Of a stretch of DNA of 64,000 nucleotides, positions 1-10,636 are shown one piece after another. A program made the translations under genes and the position numbers. Position 1 is the first letter of the stretch; every line of letters starts with the position of its first letter. Where the stretch lies: the NCBI GenBank assembly GCA_007134845.1, contig SLKA01000062.1:1-64000 (forward strand), read 5' to 3'. A model generated the notes under the pieces. That model ran no database searches and was not told the origin of the DNA. It saw only the letters and a program-made list of their open reading frames with translations. The stretch is from Balneolales bacterium (GTDB taxonomy: Bacteria; Bacteroidota; Rhodothermia; Balneolales; Natronogracilivirgulaceae).

Positions 1-142
1 AATAACATTGTTTCATTGGGGGGATTGATTTTGGAAAAGACGAATAATCTGTCCTAAATGTACCTAATCATAGAGAATTTGAATATCTTGAAACGTTTTG
101 GACAGCTGTGAAAATCAATATTCATTATTGCGCTTTCAAAAA

Positions 143-248
143 TCCACCCCGAGTTTTCCCCGGAATCGTCGCACAGATCCGGCGACGATCTTCAGCCGCG
201 TCTTGTGGTGCATCGTTACCGAGTAACCCAGAAACGCCCTCTTTTTTA
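143..248 (-). pseudogene. Group II intron reverse transcriptase/maturase fragment
   Basis: Minus-strand translation VKKRAFLGYSVTMHHKTRLKIVAGSVRRFRGKLGVDF* resembles the RT-maturase linker motif (FLGYSxTxxxxxRLKIAxxSVxRFRxKLR). No intact ORF around it. Confidence 0.5.
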
Positions 249-562
249 CAAGTCAGCTCACCACTAATTAAAAGTTAAACAGAAAACCATTTGCATGTTA
301 AATAATTTTCAATATCATTGGTTTAATATGTTCAAGTTACCGGTTAACAATAGATTGTATCTTTAAATGTGAGCGGGATGCATAGACCCTGGAAACGGAC
401 AGCAACAGGATTCACCCGAAGAAACGTCCGGACCTTACTTTCATAATAGTGATCCGGAAGTCTTGGGTAGTGGGGCACGTTGCGTCATTACTGATTCACC
501 GGTAGCTGTTTTGCACGCATTTCATCCAAAAATTGTACTCCCACTAATCAATCACCAAATCA

Positions 563-3169
563 ATGAACTTCCGAAAAGCATTTATCACTACTTTTTTAAC
601 ACTTTTCGCAGTCGGTGCTGGTCAGGCACAATCATTATCCGATTACCTGCCGGATGATGTTACATATAATGCGGGTATTCCCACACCATCGGAAATTCTG
701 GGATATGAAATTGGTGAACAGCATCCTGATCATGCTTTGATCATACAATATATGCATAAAGTAGCTGCAGCATCCGATAGAGTTGAAATCCAGGAATATG
801 CGCGAACTTATGAACACCGACCACTGGTGTTACTCAAAGTAAGTTCACCAGGTAATATCGTTAATCTGGAAGAAATCCGGCAAAATCATATTAAACTTAC
901 ACACCCGGAGCAGTCACAGGATTTGGTTCTTGAGCAAATGCCGGTTCTAACCTGGCTCGGTTATAGCGTACACGGAAATGAGCCCAGCGGGGCCAGCACC
1001 TCCATGCTGGCTGTCTACTATCTGGCCGCTGCAGAAGGAGAAAAAATCGATCGTCTTCTTGAGGAAAGTGTAATTTTGATAGACCCGGTACTCAATCCCG
1101 ATGGACTGAATCGTTTTGCAAGCTGGGTAAATTCCCACCGCAGCAGTGTGATGGATGGAGATCCCATGAACCGTGAACACAATGAAGCATGGCCTGGTGG
1201 AAGAACGAACCATTACTGGTTTGACCTCAACCGCGACTGGATGCCTGTTGTTCACCCGGAAAGTCGGGGCCGGATTAAAATGTATCAACAATGGAAGCCC
1301 AATGTGCTTACTGATCATCACGAAATGGGCACGCAAAACACGTACTTTTTCCAGCCCGGTGTTCCGGCACGTGAAAACCCTCTCATACCTGAACAAACCG
1401 TTGAAATAATCAGTAAACTTGCAAAGTACCATGCCTCATATCTGGATGAATACAACCAGTTATATTGGACTAAAGAGGGGTTTGACAACTACTATCTCGG
1501 CAAAGGCTCCACTTATCCCGATTTACATGGAACGATCGGAATATTATTTGAACAGCCCAGTGCACGCGGTCATCTTCAGGACAGCCAGCATGGGAAAGTC
1601 AGCTTCCCGGTCGCCATCCGAAACCAGTTTGTAACAACACTGTCAACGATTGAAGGTTCACATGAAAATCGTGTTAAACTCCTCAGCCATATGCGGGATT
1701 TCTACGTTAATGCTCTTGAAAATGCCCGGAATGACGATATTTCAGCATATGTCTTTGGCTGTGAAAAGGATCCGGCACGTAATTATCATCTGATTGACAT
1801 TCTTGATCACCATAATATCGATGTTTATCACTTGTCGGAAGAAATTGAACAGGATGGATTGACATTTCACCCCGATTGGGCGTATATCGTACCACTTGAA
1901 CAGCCGCAGTATACGTACATCAAGGGGTTGTTCATGGAGCATCATGAATTCACCGACAGTCTCTTTTATGATGTTTCCACCTGGACACTGCCTCATGCAT
2001 TTAACATGGACTATGTCGAATTGAAGCAGGGTGGTTTGTTCAGTAGAAATTTCAGGGAAGATTTGCTTGGTGGCAGAGTTGCAGACCCTTTTTTTCCACA
2101 AGGAGAACTGAAAGGGGATGAAAGTCCTTATGCCTATCTGTTCGAATGGCATGGATATTATGCACCAAGAGCCGCCTATCGACTGCTTGATGCAGGGGCA
2201 CGGTTGAAAGCCGCCAAAAGACCTTTTCGCATTGGCACCCAAAACGGGGTACATGGCTTTGATTATGGTACGATTATGGCCAATATGGGAATTCAGGACA
2301 CGTCCATTGCCGGTGAAATTCACAAGGTTATGGAAAAGATAGCCGAAGAAGATGGAATTGTGATTCATACTGTTGAAACCGGGTTGTCAACGGATGGGGT
2401 TGATCTGGGAAGCCGCAACTTTATTTCAATGGAAAAACCTTCAACAATGATCATAGTTGGAGACGGTATCAATATGCATGAAGCCGGAGAAGTATGGCAT
2501 CTACTGGATCAGCGATACAAAATGCATCACACTCTCATTGATAAAAAAGACATAAATAATACCGATCTGTCCCGCTATAATAACATCGTCATGGTCAACG
2601 GAAACTATAACGATATATGCAGCCAAACCGTCAATTCCATCAAAAAATGGGTATATAACGGGGGCAATCTCATCACCATCAAAAATGCGACAAGATGGGC
2701 AGTTACTAACAAACTGGCTGATATTGATTTTAGGGAAACACATCTTCGTTTGACTGAAAAAGGAGACTTCCCCCCTTACATTGAGGAATCAACCGAGCGT
2801 GGCGCCCTGGTTATCGGAGGCACCATCTTTGAAACACAGGTGGATTTAACCCATCCCCTGCTCTACGGGTACAGCCGAAACACCCTTCCGGTATTCCGAA
2901 ACAGCAGGATTTTTATTGAGCCAACTGACAATCCTTATGCCAGTCCGGTACGCTATACATCCGAGCCTTTGCTTAGCGGATATGTTTCTGAAAAAAATAT
3001 GGAACTTCTTCCCGAATCTACCGGAGTTGCAATAAGTTCATTCGGATCCGGAAAAGTCATACTCATGCCGGACAATCCCAACTTCCGGGGTTTTTGGTTT
3101 GGAACCAACAAGTTGTTTGCCAATGCTCTGTTTTTTGGCAGCGGCATTGAACAAGCAACTACCAACTAA
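563..3169 (+). CDS. M14 family zinc carboxypeptidase, secreted
   Basis: N-terminal signal peptide; HGNEPSG, DPVLNPDG, DLNRDW and DHHEMG motifs of M14 peptidases; long C-terminal region. Confidence 0.85.
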   Translation: MNFRKAFITTFLTLFAVGAGQAQSLSDYLPDDVTYNAGIPTPSEILGYEIGEQHPDHALIIQYMHKVAAASDRVEIQEYARTYEHRPLVLLKVSSPGNIVNLEEIRQNHIKLTHPEQSQDLVLEQMPVLTWLGYSVHGNEPSGASTSMLAVYYLAAAEGEKIDRLLEESVILIDPVLNPDGLNRFASWVNSHRSSVMDGDPMNREHNEAWPGGRTNHYWFDLNRDWMPVVHPESRGRIKMYQQWKPNVLTDHHEMGTQNTYFFQPGVPARENPLIPEQTVEIISKLAKYHASYLDEYNQLYWTKEGFDNYYLGKGSTYPDLHGTIGILFEQPSARGHLQDSQHGKVSFPVAIRNQFVTTLSTIEGSHENRVKLLSHMRDFYVNALENARNDDISAYVFGCEKDPARNYHLIDILDHHNIDVYHLSEEIEQDGLTFHPDWAYIVPLEQPQYTYIKGLFMEHHEFTDSLFYDVSTWTLPHAFNMDYVELKQGGLFSRNFREDLLGGRVADPFFPQGELKGDESPYAYLFEWHGYYAPRAAYRLLDAGARLKAAKRPFRIGTQNGVHGFDYGTIMANMGIQDTSIAGEIHKVMEKIAEEDGIVIHTVETGLSTDGVDLGSRNFISMEKPSTMIIVGDGINMHEAGEVWHLLDQRYKMHHTLIDKKDINNTDLSRYNNIVMVNGNYNDICSQTVNSIKKWVYNGGNLITIKNATRWAVTNKLADIDFRETHLRLTEKGDFPPYIEESTERGALVIGGTIFETQVDLTHPLLYGYSRNTLPVFRNSRIFIEPTDNPYASPVRYTSEPLLSGYVSEKNMELLPESTGVAISSFGSGKVILMPDNPNFRGFWFGTNKLFANALFFGSGIEQATTN

Positions 3170-3456
3170 TAAGGAGAATATTCACATTCCGAGTCATGTT
3201 CCACCTTTCCCGTCTCCCTCATGACATTCCAAAAATCCGGAGTGCGGCCCTCAAAAATGGTGTTGGCCCAGGCGGGCCATCTTCCGGGTAGTAAAAATCA
3301 CATCCTCGGCCGGCGGGCCTGAGATTGCAGGGACGTCAAATTTGCAATATTTACCAGGTCTCCGGATTCTACACTTATCCGGGCGGCAACACCGACAGGA
3401 ATGGACATCATACCGTCACGTGAACCGGTCGATTTGAAAGCTTCCCTTAACTAGCA

Positions 3457-3835
3457 ATGTTTAAAACTAAGGATTTATATGAATTAGTTGATGGTATTTT
3501 TTGCAGGGTTGGAAAGTCGCCTGGACCCAGGCGACTTTCCATAAATCGCACCGGTGGCCGATATCCCAGCGAACTGATTGCAAGTATGTCCCGAAAGGGA
3601 GATTGCTGGGACAACAGTCCGGTGAAGAGCTTCTTTGCTTCATTGAAGAAAGAGTCGGATCTGTATGCCACGATGAATTATCATCAAAAAGCAACGAAGT
3701 ATTTGAGTACAATGCTGTATTTTAAAACCGGCAACGACCTCATTCCTGGCTGGATGGCAGTAGTCCGGAAAATTTTGAAATCAAACATCAACCCTTAAAC
3801 ATGTGTGCTTAACCAAGTGTCCTGTTTTTGGGGTC
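3457..3835 (+). pseudogene. IS3-family transposase (OrfB) C-terminal remnant
   Basis: MSRKGDCWDNSPVKSFFASLKKE in one frame; VFEYNAVF*NRQRPHSWLDGSSPENF continues in another frame with an in-frame stop, so frameshifted and nonsense-disrupted. Confidence 0.8.
3511..3540. repeat. Perfect 14-bp inverted repeat with 2-bp spacer
   Basis: GGAAAGTCGCCTGG-AC-CCAGGCGACTTTCC read directly. Confidence 0.9.
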
Positions 3836-3896
3836 CACTCCACCTCGCGGTGGACACTCTTGCCGTTCGGCTAATGCTTCCTCCTGCCGGGCGCAC

Positions 3897-3934
3897 CAAA
3901 AAAAAGCCTGATTACCGGTTAAGGTAATCAGGCT
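3897..3934 (-). terminator. Rho-independent terminator-like hairpin
   Basis: AGCCTGATTACC-GGTTAA-GGTAATCAGGCT perfect 12-bp stem followed on the minus strand by a T run (A run on plus at 3897-3905). Confidence 0.65.
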
Positions 3935-4126
3935 GGAAGCAAGTTGCCTGAAGTTTACTGCATTTGTGAAAAGGTTAACAAGTGTGAGTTTCACAAAAAC
4001 AGCCCACTTCCTATATGCAGTATGTAACATCCGGGTCACAGGGACGAAAACCTGGATGATCTTGCTTTTATTGTTACAGGTTAAAAGAGAAAAATATCAT
4101 GGAAATTGCTGGATATACCCACAAAG

Positions 4127-4139
4127 CTTAAACGGTAAC
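4127..4139. promoter_or_regulatory. Candidate LacI-family operator copy 1 (CTTAAACGGTAAC)
   Basis: Same motif as at 5315-5327 and 20331-20342; central CG, pseudo-palindromic. Confidence 0.35.
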
Positions 4140-4208
4140 TAAAATTTAAAACACCAACAGCGCAATGTCAAATTATTTTTAAAATTGTTTTAATAAACTG
4201 CAATCAAT

Positions 4209-5219
4209 CTAAAAATCCCATCCCGTTTCCAGGAATTTACTTTCAATATACTCAATGTGGTCACATGCCATAATTTTTCCTTCTATTTCATTTATAAGTA
4301 GCTCGGCTGCTTTTTTCCCCATTTCCAGGGCTGGCTGGTCAATATAGTACTGTGGATATGGCACCGCACCTCGTATCCCGCTATCACCAAATGCCAGCAT
4401 CTTTATGTCGTCCATCAGCTCCGGAGCAATCTCCTGCATTGCCATGTATGCACCAAGTCCAACCGGATACGTAACTGTAAACAGACCATCCGGAACAATT
4501 CTCCTTTTTAGCAAGGTCTTAAAACCATAGTAACCTGCTTCCTCATCAAAACCACCCTCGACAACCATATCCATTACCGGTTTACTACCATTTTCAGATA
4601 ACGCTTCTTTGTACCCAAGAAGTCTTTCCTTTCCAATGTTTACGTGCTGGTATCCGGCAAGATGTGCAATATTTACACAACCTCGCTTTAATAATTCTGC
4701 AACACCATTTTTGGCAGCTTTTCGGTCATCCATGATAACACTGTTAAAGCCGATTCCCATGATATTTCGATCGAAGAATACCAATGGGACCTGCATCATG
4801 CGAAGCCATTTGTAAAGATCCGTGTTTCTTGTTTCCATTGAAACTGATACCAATAGACCTTCAACCTGCATTGAAAGCAACCCTTCAATATGCTTGTTTT
4901 CCAGTTTTTCGCTCTCTTCCGATAACTTCAAAACAATTTCGTAACCATTAGCATTGGCATGCTTTTGAATTCCGGCAACAATATGCGCAAAAAAATTGTG
5001 GGCAATCTTTGGAACAACCACGCCTATTGTTTTACTTCTGGATGAAGTCAGTGACCGGGCCAAGAGATTAGGTCTGTATCCGAGTTGATCAGCAATTTCT
5101 TTTACCTTCTGTTTTGTATTATCAGAAATATCAGGGTGATTTCGAAGTGCTTTGGATACAGTAACTTTCGTAACATTCAGCCTTAAAGCAATGTCTTTCA
5201 GAGTTACTTTCTTTCTCAT
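4209..5219 (-). CDS. LacI family transcriptional regulator
   Basis: N-terminal HTH VTLKDIALRLNVTKVTVSKALRNHPDIS plus periplasmic-binding-like domain. Confidence 0.93.
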   Translation of the reverse strand: MRKKVTLKDIALRLNVTKVTVSKALRNHPDISDNTKQKVKEIADQLGYRPNLLARSLTSSRSKTIGVVVPKIAHNFFAHIVAGIQKHANANGYEIVLKLSEESEKLENKHIEGLLSMQVEGLLVSVSMETRNTDLYKWLRMMQVPLVFFDRNIMGIGFNSVIMDDRKAAKNGVAELLKRGCVNIAHLAGYQHVNIGKERLLGYKEALSENGSKPVMDMVVEGGFDEEAGYYGFKTLLKRRIVPDGLFTVTYPVGLGAYMAMQEIAPELMDDIKMLAFGDSGIRGAVPYPQYYIDQPALEMGKKAAELLINEIEGKIMACDHIEYIESKFLETGWDF

Positions 5220-5314
5220 GTAAATTTCTCAAACTATTGCAAGAGCGCCAATCAAATGAATTTGAAAAGAACGAAATCATGCTCTTTTTTCTGGATATGG
5301 ACTTCTCCCTGCTA

Positions 5315-5327
5315 CTTAAACGGTTAA
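5315..5327. promoter_or_regulatory. Candidate LacI-family operator copy 2 (CTTAAACGGTTAA) in the lacI promoter region
   Basis: TTAAACGGTTAA matches its reverse complement at 10 of 12 positions; lies about 100 bp upstream of the lacI start. Confidence 0.5.
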
Positions 5328-5427
5328 TTTACCGAGTATAACATTTTTTTGAAGAAACTGCCCGATTATTTCACGCCATTTGAAAATGATTTTATAATTT
5401 GTAAAACATGGGTCCAGGATCGTGGTA

Positions 5428-7428
5428 TCACATCAAGATTTTCCGGCATTCCTCCACAACGCGCTCAACCGTAAACCCAAGCGCTTTCATTGCCTCCCCG
5501 CCCGGTGCCGATTCTCCGAAACGCTCCAGGGAGATGCTTGTTCCGCCGGTTCCGGTGTACCTGCCCCAGCCAAAGGAAACCCCGGCCTCAATCGAAATTC
5601 GCCTTGTGACCTGCGGCGGAAGTACCGAGTTTCGGTATGATTCCGGCTGCTGATCGAACACTTCCTGACATCCCAGGTTCACTACCCTGGCACTGATACC
5701 TTCTTCAAGCAGTTCGTCCCTGGCGCCCAGTGCAAGCTGCACTTCCGATCCTGTTGCTATCAGCGCGAGATCATCGCTGTCACTTCCAGCCATCACATAT
5801 CCGCCTTTGCTGATCCCGCTGGCCGGGGCCACGCCGTTTCTGTCAAAAATGGGCAGTCCCTGACGGGTCAGAATCAACGCTGTCGGCCCATCGGTACGCT
5901 CCAGGGCCATCTGCCATGCATATGCTGTCTCGTTGGCATCGGCCGGGCGAATCACATTCAAATTCGGTATAGTGCGCAACGACGGAATATGCTCTACCGG
6001 TTGATGTGTCGGACCGTCTTCTCCGAGTCCGATACTGTCGTGAGTAAAAACATAAACCACCGGAATACCCATTAGTGCCGCAAGCCGGATTGTCGGACGC
6101 ATATAGTCCGAAAAAACCAGAAAAGTCCCGCCATAGGGCCGCAAGCCTGTAAGCGCCATCCCATTCATAATTGCGCCCATGCCATGCTCGCGAATACCAT
6201 ACCGGATATAGCGGCCGGAATAGTTGTCAGCTGAAAAATCCTGAAGTGTTTTGACCAGTGTGTTGTTCGAGGGCGTCAGATCTGCTGAACCGCCGATGAT
6301 GAACGGACTCTCTCCCACCAGCTTCTCCAACACCTTGCCTGAAGCCTGGCGTGTCGCCATTTTTCCCGCTTCCGGTGAGAATTCGGGAAGTACCTGTTCC
6401 CAGTTTATGGATAATTTTCCTTTCTGAAAGTCGTCAAGCTCCCGGTATAACTCAGGGTGTTTTTCTTTATAAGCAGCAAGTTCATCATCCCAGGTTTTTT
6501 CGAGCTGCGCACCTTTTGCAACCGCCGTCCGGAACACCTCAAGCGCCTTCTCCGGTATGACAAAAGTCTGATCCGGGTCAAAGCCCAGGTTTTTCTTTGT
6601 CAGCCTGGCCTCCTCTTCTCCGAGGGCCGCACCATGAATAGCGGCCGTATCCTGCTTGTTCGGACTGCCATATCCGATATTTGTTTTAGTGGCAATAAGT
6701 GATGGCCGGCCATCACTGTTTTCCAGGCAGCTCACCAACGCTTTTTCAATGGACTGCAGGTCATTGCCATCAGCTGTCACAACATTCCATCCATACCCTT
6801 CATATCTTTTCGGGACATTTTCCGAGAAGGACAGGTCGGTGCTGCCGTCAATAGTTATGCCGTTATCATCATAAAAATAGATCAGGTTGTCCAGTTTCAG
6901 GTGTCCGGCCAGGGAGGCGGCCTCGCTCTGGACCCCTTCCATCATATCACCATCACTTACGATGCCATAAATGTTGTAATCGAAGGGCTTGAAATCATCG
7001 CGATTGAAATAGGCTGCCAGGTATTTCTGAGCAAGTGCCATCCCGACACCGTTGCCGAATCCCTGTCCCAGGGGACCAGTAGTTGTTTCCACACCGGCTG
7101 TATGTCCGTATTCCGGATGCCCAGGCGTCTTGCTGTTGAGCTGACGAAACTGTCGCAGTTCGTCCAGCGGAAGGTCATAGCCGGTCAGGTGCAACAGCGA
7201 ATATAGCAGCATTGAGCCGTGTCCGGCCGACAGCACAAACCGGTCGCGGTTCAGCCAGTGCGGGTTATCAGGATTGTGACGGAGGTATTTGGTCCACAGC
7301 ACAAAAGATAGCGGAGCTGTACCCATCGGCATTCCGGGATGTCCGCAACCTGCGGCTTCCACCGCATCGACGGCCAGGGTTCTAATGGTATTTATGCAAA
7401 GGGTATCGAGATCGTTACTGGATTTCAT
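5428..7428 (-). CDS. tkt: Transketolase
   Basis: Full-length TPP enzyme: [56 protein letters not shown]. Confidence 0.96.
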   Translation of the reverse strand: MKSSNDLDTLCINTIRTLAVDAVEAAGCGHPGMPMGTAPLSFVLWTKYLRHNPDNPHWLNRDRFVLSAGHGSMLLYSLLHLTGYDLPLDELRQFRQLNSKTPGHPEYGHTAGVETTTGPLGQGFGNGVGMALAQKYLAAYFNRDDFKPFDYNIYGIVSDGDMMEGVQSEAASLAGHLKLDNLIYFYDDNGITIDGSTDLSFSENVPKRYEGYGWNVVTADGNDLQSIEKALVSCLENSDGRPSLIATKTNIGYGSPNKQDTAAIHGAALGEEEARLTKKNLGFDPDQTFVIPEKALEVFRTAVAKGAQLEKTWDDELAAYKEKHPELYRELDDFQKGKLSINWEQVLPEFSPEAGKMATRQASGKVLEKLVGESPFIIGGSADLTPSNNTLVKTLQDFSADNYSGRYIRYGIREHGMGAIMNGMALTGLRPYGGTFLVFSDYMRPTIRLAALMGIPVVYVFTHDSIGLGEDGPTHQPVEHIPSLRTIPNLNVIRPADANETAYAWQMALERTDGPTALILTRQGLPIFDRNGVAPASGISKGGYVMAGSDSDDLALIATGSEVQLALGARDELLEEGISARVVNLGCQEVFDQQPESYRNSVLPPQVTRRISIEAGVSFGWGRYTGTGGTSISLERFGESAPGGEAMKALGFTVERVVEECRKILM

Positions 7429-7623
7429 CTGTTTAAATGTTTGGATTTATAATGTCAGATAGAATGCCATGACAGATCTTAATCATACACCTGTGTGTCA
7501 GAACTTGAGCTCTGTCATGGGCATTTCATGTGTTTAAATTTTCCGATTTATAATGTCACATAGAATTCACATGACAGAATGTAATCATGCTCTTGTATGT
7601 TCGGGGCTATCCCGGTCATGGAC
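7422..7623. repeat. Two imperfect tandem copies of a ~101-bp unit immediately upstream of tkt
   Basis: 7422-7522 and 7523-7623 both begin ATTTCATNTGTTTAAAT and share GATTTATAATGTCA.ATAGAAT, CATGACAG, TAATCAT; a third partial head occurs at 7624. Confidence 0.85.
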
Positions 7624-7792
7624 ATTTCATATGTTTTTATCAAATTAAATAAATTTATCAGGTGCTAATGCCCTTCTTGCCTGGCTAGGCGATTACGAAA
7701 GGAAAATTCGTATGCATTCAGGAAATTCATCTCAATTTTCAGGGGGATCATCCCTGCAAGGCAGAGCGATGCAACGTTAATTGTGAATTTTC

Positions 7793-9085
7793 TTACATCG
7801 CATATTCCTGAGGAACATACGCTTTGCATCTCTTTTCAGCAAATATCGGCTTGATTCTGGCAAAACGCTGAATACCATTGACGAGGGGAACACTGACCCA
7901 ATCCTCTCCAATGAGTGGACGTGCATAACGAACGAAATCATCCGTCACATCACAGCGATTTTCGGTAATCCAGTGTGCCGGAAATTCACGTTCGGAATTG
8001 GCAACGTTGTCAAGCGGCACCTTGTCGTAATCCACCATGTAGATATCACCCGGCCGGCGCAGGATCGTAGCCATATACCCCGACCCCTCATCTTTTGCTA
8101 CCATGACGGCTTTTTGTCCGACCCGGTAAGCCTCCTCCAGATCAACAGCAGAAGCATATATCATATTGTGACGCTGATCCGTTCCACTCACATTCACTCT
8201 GGCGGCACCGCGAGCACCGATTCCCACCTCATTAAGATGGTTTACGAGCTTTTGTCCGACCGTGATTTTGCTGGCTGAGAACTGGGTATGACCGAAGGAA
8301 TCTCTGGTTTCCCCGATGTCACCCATGGGAAACCCTTCGCTGACCACCACAATCGAACGACCATGCTTTTTCACATTGTCATTCACATTATCTGTGAGTT
8401 GATCCATCGTGATATCCGATTCCTTCATGAAAATCTGAAGAGGCAGTTCCCGATCCGGATCAGCAAGTCGCGCAGCAGCCGGGATAAACCCGATTTTGCG
8501 CCCCATTACCTGAATAACCATAACGGGGTCTGCAGGTGATGAGCCCTTGTTCTCTTCGTTGGCATTCTGGATATTCAATGCCCAGTAACGTGCCACGCTG
8601 CCGTAACCCGGGGTATGGTCAATCAGCTTGAATTCCGAATCACCCACATCATTGTCGATGGTTTTGGGCACACCGGTACCGACAAGATCCAACCCTTTTT
8701 CCCGGGCCAGTTTGGCCACCTTGTTGGCGGTATCCATGGAATCGTTGCCTCCTATGTAAAAGAAATAGCCGATATTGTGTGCCTTGAGGACTTCAATCAC
8801 CCGGTTAAAATCAGCCTCCTGATGATCTTTTAGCTTATATCTGCACGTTCCGATCGAGCCTGCGGCAGGTGATGTTCTCAGCAGTGCGATCTCATCAGCC
8901 GGCTGAGCCGACATATCGATCAATTCCTCCTTGAGCACACCTTCGATTCCGTGAAGCCCGGCATAGACCGAGCCGAATATTTCCGGAAATTCCTGACAGG
9001 TATCAACAATGGCGCGCAACGAATTGTTGATAACCGGTGTTGGTCCGCCCGACTGGGCTACAAGTACATTTTTTTTATTCATCAT
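7793..9085 (-). CDS. 6-phosphofructokinase, probably pyrophosphate-dependent
   Basis: PFK family: QSGGPTPVINNSL, YIGGNDSMDTANK, VPKTIDNDV (K in the PKTIDND motif and GGND rather than GGDG suggest PPi use). Confidence 0.9.
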   Translation of the reverse strand: MMNKKNVLVAQSGGPTPVINNSLRAIVDTCQEFPEIFGSVYAGLHGIEGVLKEELIDMSAQPADEIALLRTSPAAGSIGTCRYKLKDHQEADFNRVIEVLKAHNIGYFFYIGGNDSMDTANKVAKLAREKGLDLVGTGVPKTIDNDVGDSEFKLIDHTPGYGSVARYWALNIQNANEENKGSSPADPVMVIQVMGRKIGFIPAAARLADPDRELPLQIFMKESDITMDQLTDNVNDNVKKHGRSIVVVSEGFPMGDIGETRDSFGHTQFSASKITVGQKLVNHLNEVGIGARGAARVNVSGTDQRHNMIYASAVDLEEAYRVGQKAVMVAKDEGSGYMATILRRPGDIYMVDYDKVPLDNVANSEREFPAHWITENRCDVTDDFVRYARPLIGEDWVSVPLVNGIQRFARIKPIFAEKRCKAYVPQEYAM

Positions 9086-9110
9086 TTCACCTCCAAAATC
9101 ATCCGGAAAA

Positions 9111-10526
9111 CTATATTTTCAACCATTCCGTGTGGAAAAATCCTTCCTTGTCGATGCGCTCATATGTATGCGCACCGAAATAATCGCGCTGTGCCTGCAG
9201 CAGATTGGCTCCCAGCCGTGCCGAGCGATAGGAATCGTAGTAGTTCAGTGCCGAACTGAATGCAGGGATGGGAATTCCCAGTTTCGAGGCTGTTGAGACC
9301 ACTTCTCTCCATGGCATCTGTGCTTTCTGAATGGATTTGCTGAAATACGGATCCAGTAATAGATTTTTAAGATCGGGATTCTTGTCATAGGCATCCTTGA
9401 TATGCTGCAGAAAATGTGCACGGATGATACAGCCTCCTCTCCAGATCATGGAAATTTCACCCAGACTCAGGTCCCATCCATACTCATCGCTTGCTGTTTG
9501 CATCAACGCAAAACCCTGAGCGTATGAGCAGATTTTAGAGGCATATAGCGCATCGCGAATAGCATTTTTAAACGCTTCTGCATCACCGTCGAATGGCTTG
9601 GTATCCGGACCTGCGAGTAATTTCGAAGCTTCAACGCGCTCCTGCTTCAACGAGGAGATGATTCTTGCAAAAACGGCCTCGGCTATCGTTGGAGTGGAGA
9701 CACCCGTGTCAAGTGCCGCTCTCACCGTCCATTTGCCGGTTCCTTTTTGTCCGGCGGTATCCATTATCACATCCACAAGCGGTTTGCCGGTTTCTGAATC
9801 AGTTTTTCCAAGAATATCGGCAGTGATTTCAATCAGATAGGAATCCAGGTCGCCGGAATTCCATTCGGTGAAGGTTTCATGCAGCTGCTGTGCATCCATA
9901 CCCAATACGTTCTTGAGCAGCAGATAGGCTTCAGTAATCAGCTGCATATCACCATACTCAATCCCATTGTGGACCATTTTGACAAAATGGCCGGCACCGG
10001 CCGTACCGATATGCGTGCAGCACGGGTCACCGTTGACCTGAGCAGAGATTTTAGTGAAGATCGGCTCCACCAGATCATATGCTTCTTTCTGTCCGCCAGG
10101 CATGATGGACGGCCCTTTCAGCGCTCCTTCCTCGCCGCCGCTCACACCTGTGCCGATGAACAAAATGCCTTCATTCTCGAGCCATTGCGATCGGCGTTCG
10201 GTATCCTGATAGTCTGAGTTTCCACCGTCGATAATCAAATCGCCCTCATCCAGGAGCGGAAGCAGAGATTCAATCGTCTTGTCAACCGGCTCACCGGCCT
10301 TGACCATCAGCATGATTTTTCGCGGGCTTTCAATCGCATTGACGAAATCCTCAAGCGTATACGCCGGATGAATATTCTTGCCTTTTGCCTTGTTTTCAGC
10401 AAAGGCTTTGGTTTTCTCTGCCGAACGATTATATACCGCAACGGAGAACCCCTTGGATTCCATATTCATTACAAGGTTTTCGCCCATTACAGCCAGTCCA
10501 ATCAGACCAATATCATTTTTTTTCAT
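9111..10526 (-). CDS. gnd: 6-phosphogluconate dehydrogenase, decarboxylating
   Basis: [53 protein letters not shown]. Confidence 0.96.
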   Translation of the reverse strand: MKKNDIGLIGLAVMGENLVMNMESKGFSVAVYNRSAEKTKAFAENKAKGKNIHPAYTLEDFVNAIESPRKIMLMVKAGEPVDKTIESLLPLLDEGDLIIDGGNSDYQDTERRSQWLENEGILFIGTGVSGGEEGALKGPSIMPGGQKEAYDLVEPIFTKISAQVNGDPCCTHIGTAGAGHFVKMVHNGIEYGDMQLITEAYLLLKNVLGMDAQQLHETFTEWNSGDLDSYLIEITADILGKTDSETGKPLVDVIMDTAGQKGTGKWTVRAALDTGVSTPTIAEAVFARIISSLKQERVEASKLLAGPDTKPFDGDAEAFKNAIRDALYASKICSYAQGFALMQTASDEYGWDLSLGEISMIWRGGCIIRAHFLQHIKDAYDKNPDLKNLLLDPYFSKSIQKAQMPWREVVSTASKLGIPIPAFSSALNYYDSYRSARLGANLLQAQRDYFGAHTYERIDKEGFFHTEWLKI

Positions 10527-10636
10527 AGTCCTATGTATTTTTTTGTTGATTTTCAGATTCAGTCAATCCGCATGGTTTCCAGTAGCATTGCAGACCTTCG
10601 GATTGATTTTATTTTGTATAAATGGTAACAAGTGCT

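Noticed and set aside
3190-3440. Possible decayed coding sequence on the minus strand (GSRDGMMSIPVGVAARISVESGDLVNIANL)
   Set aside because: Peptide looks protein-like but I could not assign a family; not enough evidence to annotate.
3809-4039. 76-aa minus ORF
   Set aside because: It runs through the terminator hairpin and IS end; no protein-like features.
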